33,794 nt of DNA. Source: an uncultured Eubacteriales bacterium (GTDB lineage: Bacteria; Bacillota; Clostridia; Oscillospirales; CAG-272). Below are positions 30,868 to 33,794 of the stretch, piece by piece. Every line of letters begins with the position of its first letter. Within the stretch, counting starts at the first letter, position 1. Under the pieces are notes generated by a model, which had not been told where the DNA came from, did not search any database, and saw nothing but the letters and a program-made list of their open reading frames with translations. The stretch covers positions 1 through 33,794 of the forward strand of contig CATKFO010000075.1 in assembly GCA_949747515.1 (NCBI GenBank), in the 5' to 3' direction. The position numbers and the translations under genes were made by a program.

Positions 30868-31737
30868 ATGATTAAGCTGTTTACTGATTCTGCGTCAAAT
30901 CTTCCAGAAGAGCTTACCGATAAATATGGAATAACCGCGATTCCTTTCATATTTCATAAAGACGGGGTGGAAATGAGCGGTAACGACGAGGGCTTTGACG
31001 GTAAAGAATACTACGATTCTCTGAGAAACGGAAGCTCTGTAAAAACGTCGATGATAAATCCGGCGACGTTTGAGGAATATTTTGAATCGGCTCTGACGTC
31101 CGGTGACGACGTTATGTACGTCGGAATGTCCGGCGGAATCAGCGGGACGGCTCACGCCGCCGTGAATGCCGCGCGCACGCTCCGAAGCAAGTATCCGTCG
31201 CGGAGAATTGAGACCGTAGATACGTTAGGAGCTTCCCTCGGCGAAGGAATGCTTGTTCTTGAGGCCGCCAAAATGATAGACAACGGGGCTTCGATCGACG
31301 CTGTGAAAAAATCTCTCCTTTCACGAAGAAGAGAGATGCATCAGTATTTTACAGTTGAAGACCTTATGTATCTTAGAAAAAGCGGAAGAATTTCCAGCGT
31401 TTCAGCGGTCATCGGCGGAGCCCTTGGAATTCGCCCTATTTTAAAGGGGGATAAATACGGAAAGATTGTAATGTGCGGCAAGGAACGAGGACGCCGCCGA
31501 GCTTTCGCATCATTGGCAGATTCTTATGATCAGCTCAGCGTTTCGAAGGACGGACTGATCGGAATCGCTCATTCAGACAATGAAGAGGGAGCGGAAGAAC
31601 TTCTCGGCAAGCTTAAGGAAAAGGGCTTTGCCGGCGAATGTATCAACGTATGTTATGAGCCGATGACTGGTTCGCATGTAGGCCCCGGAGCAGTGGCTCT
31701 ATTCTTTTTCGGAAAGAGATATCCCGACGAAGACTGA
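30868..31737 (+). CDS. DegV family (FakB-like) fatty-acid-binding protein
   Basis: 289 residues from ATG 30868, preferred over ATG 30856 because GGAGG (30858-30862) lies 5 bases before it. The DegV landmarks are FTDSASNLP at the start, KTSMINPATF, MSGGISGTAHAA and the VEDLMYLRKSGRIS segment. DegV proteins hold a single fatty acid; FakB relatives present it to the kinase FakA for phospholipid synthesis. No fakA is near, so the specific partner is unknown. It appears as a single gene with its own promoter; no clear terminator is seen before the repeat that follows. Confidence 0.93.
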   Translation: MIKLFTDSASNLPEELTDKYGITAIPFIFHKDGVEMSGNDEGFDGKEYYDSLRNGSSVKTSMINPATFEEYFESALTSGDDVMYVGMSGGISGTAHAAVNAARTLRSKYPSRRIETVDTLGASLGEGMLVLEAAKMIDNGASIDAVKKSLLSRRREMHQYFTVEDLMYLRKSGRISSVSAVIGGALGIRPILKGDKYGKIVMCGKERGRRRAFASLADSYDQLSVSKDGLIGIAHSDNEEGAEELLGKLKEKGFAGECINVCYEPMTGSHVGPGAVALFFFGKRYPDED

Positions 31738-31869
31738 CATATTCTATTTTACAAAATTCTTCGTAATAATCATAGCGAACGCTGAAAGGTATGAAGCTTT
31801 TCGGCGGTCGTTACTTTAAATCGCTGTTTTTTAAACATCCCGCCCTTGGAACCCACTCGGCTTCCGATC

Positions 31870-32306
31870 AGCTCCACAAGCTGAGCGATATCCCCATTTT
31901 GACCGCTTCTCATATAGCTGTCGAACTATTTCTCGTTTCAAGAAGCCGACGAAAGCCGCTTGTCCGCAAGCTGCGACGATTCCTTGCGAAGCGAGCTTTA
32001 CAAAGCTATCTTTGTCCTTTCAGTCCAAAGGCATGAAAAGGTTCGTTATTTCACGAAAGAAAGTATGTATTCTCACAAGCTTTTTTCGAAAAAAAGCTTT
32101 AGCGGCGGCATAATTTTCCCGCGGGATTTTGTTCCCATACAATTCATTTGAAGCGTATTAAATCCCGCTTCGTCTTCCATTGAAGCGAAGCGCCCCTACA
32201 GATATACCTGCTCCTCTCAAATTGAAGAGCTTGCGCCGCGCTATGTCGGATTCTTTTGCTCACGCCGTGTAAGACAGACGCGAGCTCTGTAAATAACGTA
32301 TTGCGC
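31870..32306 (-). repeat. Dispersed noncoding repeat, copy B (inverted)
   Basis: Read on the minus strand this matches copy A at 4926-5345 in block order: an AATCCG segment then GCGCGGCGCAAGCTCTTCA (near 32225-32255), GCGGGATTT/AAATCCCGC stem, GCCGCC followed by the hairpin AAGCTTTTTT-N3-AAAAAAGCTT (32077-32099), then GCAGCTTGCGGACAAGC and GCTTTCGTCGGCTT. Several stems are kept while the single-stranded stretches differ. The short plus-strand frames here have no ribosome binding site and are not counted as genes. Boundaries are approximate. Confidence 0.75.
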
Positions 32307-32470
32307 CAATGCCAGACGTCGGGAATCAGAGAAAAGGATCAAGGTATAAAATAAACGATATCGCCGGCTCGAAAACAGCAAAAGGCGACGAAAATTTCAA
32401 CTTTCTATCGTCAATGGGCAACTGCTACCGTATTAAAAAGTAAATAATCGCGTCCTCAGACATAGACGAT

Positions 32471-32515
32471 AAAAAGAAACCGGAGCTCAATAATGAAGAG
32501 CGTCGGTTTCTTTTT
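32471..32515. terminator. Bidirectional terminator
   Basis: AAAAAGAAACCG (32471-32482) pairs with CGGTTTCTTTTT (32504-32515), a 12-bp stem with A-rich and T-rich outer ends. It can stop transcripts from both sides, notably the minus-strand beta-helix unit. Confidence 0.85.
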
Positions 32516-32544
32516 CAATTTGGATTAATTCTTAATAATTGTTT

Positions 32545-32732
32545 GCGTGAACGTGTCAGGCGTCGTTCCGTCCACTGCTCCTCAGTTTTCCTCTCAGCCT
32601 ACGTATCCAGAGCTCCATCTGTTCCTAATTCTTAAAACGACATTTCTTTTTCTCCGCTGAGAAGACCTCTGGACCCGCGGCAGAGATCATTACTCCGGCT
32701 ATCGCCGCGGATAGTATCTTTTTGAATTTCAT
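32545..32732 (-). pseudogene. Decayed SLH-domain gene, signal peptide intact
   Basis: From ATG 32732, with GGAG six bases upstream, 35 codons read MKFKKILSAAIAGVMISAAG and end at a stop at 32625-32627. The start is closely like the gene at 251-1, including a 21-base identical run over the signal peptide and the GGTCTTCTCAGCGG cleavage region. Just past the signal peptide the frame shifts and stops where the SLH domain should begin; weak similarity to the SLH PDG..TRA segment goes on to about 32545. It lies 26 bases after the beta-helix gene stop. I call it a relic; a 35-residue secreted peptide is the alternative. Confidence 0.7.
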
Positions 32733-32758
32733 AAATATCTCCGTTTCATCTGAATTTG

Positions 32759-33794
32759 TTACTGATTAAGCAGCCACTCGTTTATGATTCTCTTTTCCGT
32801 AGCGGTATCGTAGAAATAGAATTCTCCGTCCGAATCAACTCCGTTAGCCGTGTAGAATACCAGATATCTGTAATTCATAGGCGCGTCGATTCTCGTACGT
32901 TTACTCATATGATGATTTATCTGATTGATCGTTTCATATGAAAATTGGAAAACCTGATGATCAGGATTGAATACATACGTGTTTCCTCTGCACTGCCATC
33001 CTCTCGGCTGTGAATCCGTTGCCAAATAAGCGTAATGCATATAGCCCGCTCCGTATATTACGGTATTGTTCTCGAATACGCAGTTCTCCATTTCTCCGTA
33101 TATGCTTCCGTTGACTACGCTGCCGCTTGCGGACGGCGGCGTCGTCTTAGTATAGCTGTAACCCATATACGCGAATATGTTGTCGTGAACGTACTGGTTT
33201 ATCATTTTATTCTGTCCGTATCCGTTTTCGTCTATGGGACCCATATGATTCCAGTTTTCCGCACCGGTTATCGACGACGTTATTACGTTGCCCGAAAATT
33301 CTACGTTTTGAATATGACTGACGTTTTCGCCTTCGGAAGTTGCCTGGCACGTAAGAGCTCCGCCCGTTTCATGAACGTAACAGTTTTTCAAATACGTTCC
33401 GTCCGATTTTCCAAAGACTTCTATAGCGGTTTCTACTTCACATCCGTATATATATCCCAGCTCGCAATTTGTAACAGTAAGATTTTTACCGCCCACGCTC
33501 ATTCCATGCATGCCGGAATGCATTATAGCTATATTGTCAAAAGTTGTATTTTTCTCACCGCCGCTAACCACATATCCGCCTCTCGAAGCCTTAATATCGT
33601 CGAAGCTGTCCGCGGGGTTTCCTTTGTCCCAGTATAAGTACAGCTTGCCGTCCTTGAAGTCGTGGAAGTACTCGAGATTATGAGTAAGGGCTTCCCCTAT
33701 ATTGCGGCATGATCTGGGAGAGGCAAGATACGTCTCCATTCCGTTGGATACGTATGCGGAGTTTCCGCTATACCCAATAGTGAGAAATACTCCC
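32759..33794 (-). CDS. Secreted-type right-handed beta-helix protein, C-terminal part
   Basis: The frame is open to the window edge, so the true start lies beyond 33794 and at least 344 residues are visible. An ATG at 33739 is internal: in-frame sequence before it (YSGNSAYVSNG) continues the fold. Repeats such as NTTFDNIAIMHSG, NLTVTNCELGYIYG, TYLKNCYVHETGGAL and NVEFSGNVITSS form a parallel beta-helix (PF13229-like) as found in polysaccharide lyases and glycosidases. KLYLYWDKGNP before the helix resembles the linker strand of GH141-like proteins, as in the gene at 2569-4824. The substrate is unknown. It is on the opposite strand to the left copy and mirrors it across the window. Confidence 0.85.
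   Translation of the reverse strand, partial: GVFLTIGYSGNSAYVSNGMETYLASPRSCRNIGEALTHNLEYFHDFKDGKLYLYWDKGNPADSFDDIKASRGGYVVSGGEKNTTFDNIAIMHSGMHGMSVGGKNLTVTNCELGYIYGCEVETAIEVFGKSDGTYLKNCYVHETGGALTCQATSEGENVSHIQNVEFSGNVITSSITGAENWNHMGPIDENGYGQNKMINQYVHDNIFAYMGYSYTKTTPPSASGSVVNGSIYGEMENCVFENNTVIYGAGYMHYAYLATDSQPRGWQCRGNTYVFNPDHQVFQFSYETINQINHHMSKRTRIDAPMNYRYLVFYTANGVDSDGEFYFYDTATEKRIINEWLLNQ

Larger units (their letters stand above)
31738..32758. other. Noncoding kilobase between DegV and the right beta-helix gene
   Basis: It holds the second copy of the dispersed repeat (31870-32306), a bidirectional terminator (32471-32515) and a decayed SLH gene (32545-32732). The bases 31738-31869 and 32307-32470 show no feature I can name. 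Confidence 0.6.

Noticed and set aside
31791..32151. Plus-strand open frames across repeat copy B
   Set aside because: The same region in copy A is not open in any matching frame, so conservation is not at protein level.

Overview
The window reads like the chromosome of an anaerobic, low-to-mid GC Firmicute of the class Clostridia, probably an uncultured gut or rumen bacterium. The evidence is S-layer-homology surface proteins, strong GGAGG ribosome binding sites, a Rex repressor, a group B [FeFe] hydrogenase, a split transketolase and a DegV protein. No rRNA, tRNA, CRISPR array or transposase gene was seen.

Region 1 (1-5490) is a surface-protein locus: the 5' end of an SLH protein on the minus strand, then a plus-strand SLH/leucine-rich-repeat protein behind a textbook promoter, then a secreted beta-helix protein resembling GH141. 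It ends in a terminator and a roughly 420-base noncoding repeat.

Region 2 (5492-19617, minus strand) is the centrepiece: about 14 kb in one direction with tiny gaps or overlaps. Order: rex, a 2Fe-2S ferredoxin, a group B [FeFe] hydrogenase, malate dehydrogenase, class II fumarase, hdrB-hdrC-hdrA, flxD-flxC-flxB-flxA, fumarate reductase iron-sulfur and flavoprotein subunits, and a small PQ-loop membrane protein. Together these encode the reductive TCA branch from oxaloacetate to succinate with a complete NADH-oxidising Flx-Hdr flavin-based electron-bifurcating module. No DsrC and no quinone-binding anchor subunit is present. The simplest reading is a soluble NADH/ferredoxin/fumarate system in which fumarate is the high-potential acceptor and reduced ferredoxin can be discharged as H2, under NADH-responsive Rex control.

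Region 3 (19949-25887) is more accessory: a manganese catalase, a 5-methylcytosine restriction-modification cassette with a Vsr mismatch endonuclease, a protein joining an XRE-type DNA-binding domain to a PurM-like (AIR synthase) domain with an altered nucleotide-binding loop, a structured intergenic stretch and an AT-rich acetyltransferase gene.

Region 4 (26002-31737) holds a CNNM/CorC-type membrane protein whose ribosome binding site can be buried in an 11-bp stem, a split transketolase operon, an XRE regulator with four membrane segments and a DegV protein.

Region 5 (31738-33794) mirrors region 1 in inverted order: a second, inverted copy of the noncoding repeat, a decayed SLH gene whose start matches the gene at the left edge, and another beta-helix protein running off the right edge. 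The two repeat copies therefore flank about 26.5 kb in opposite orientation.
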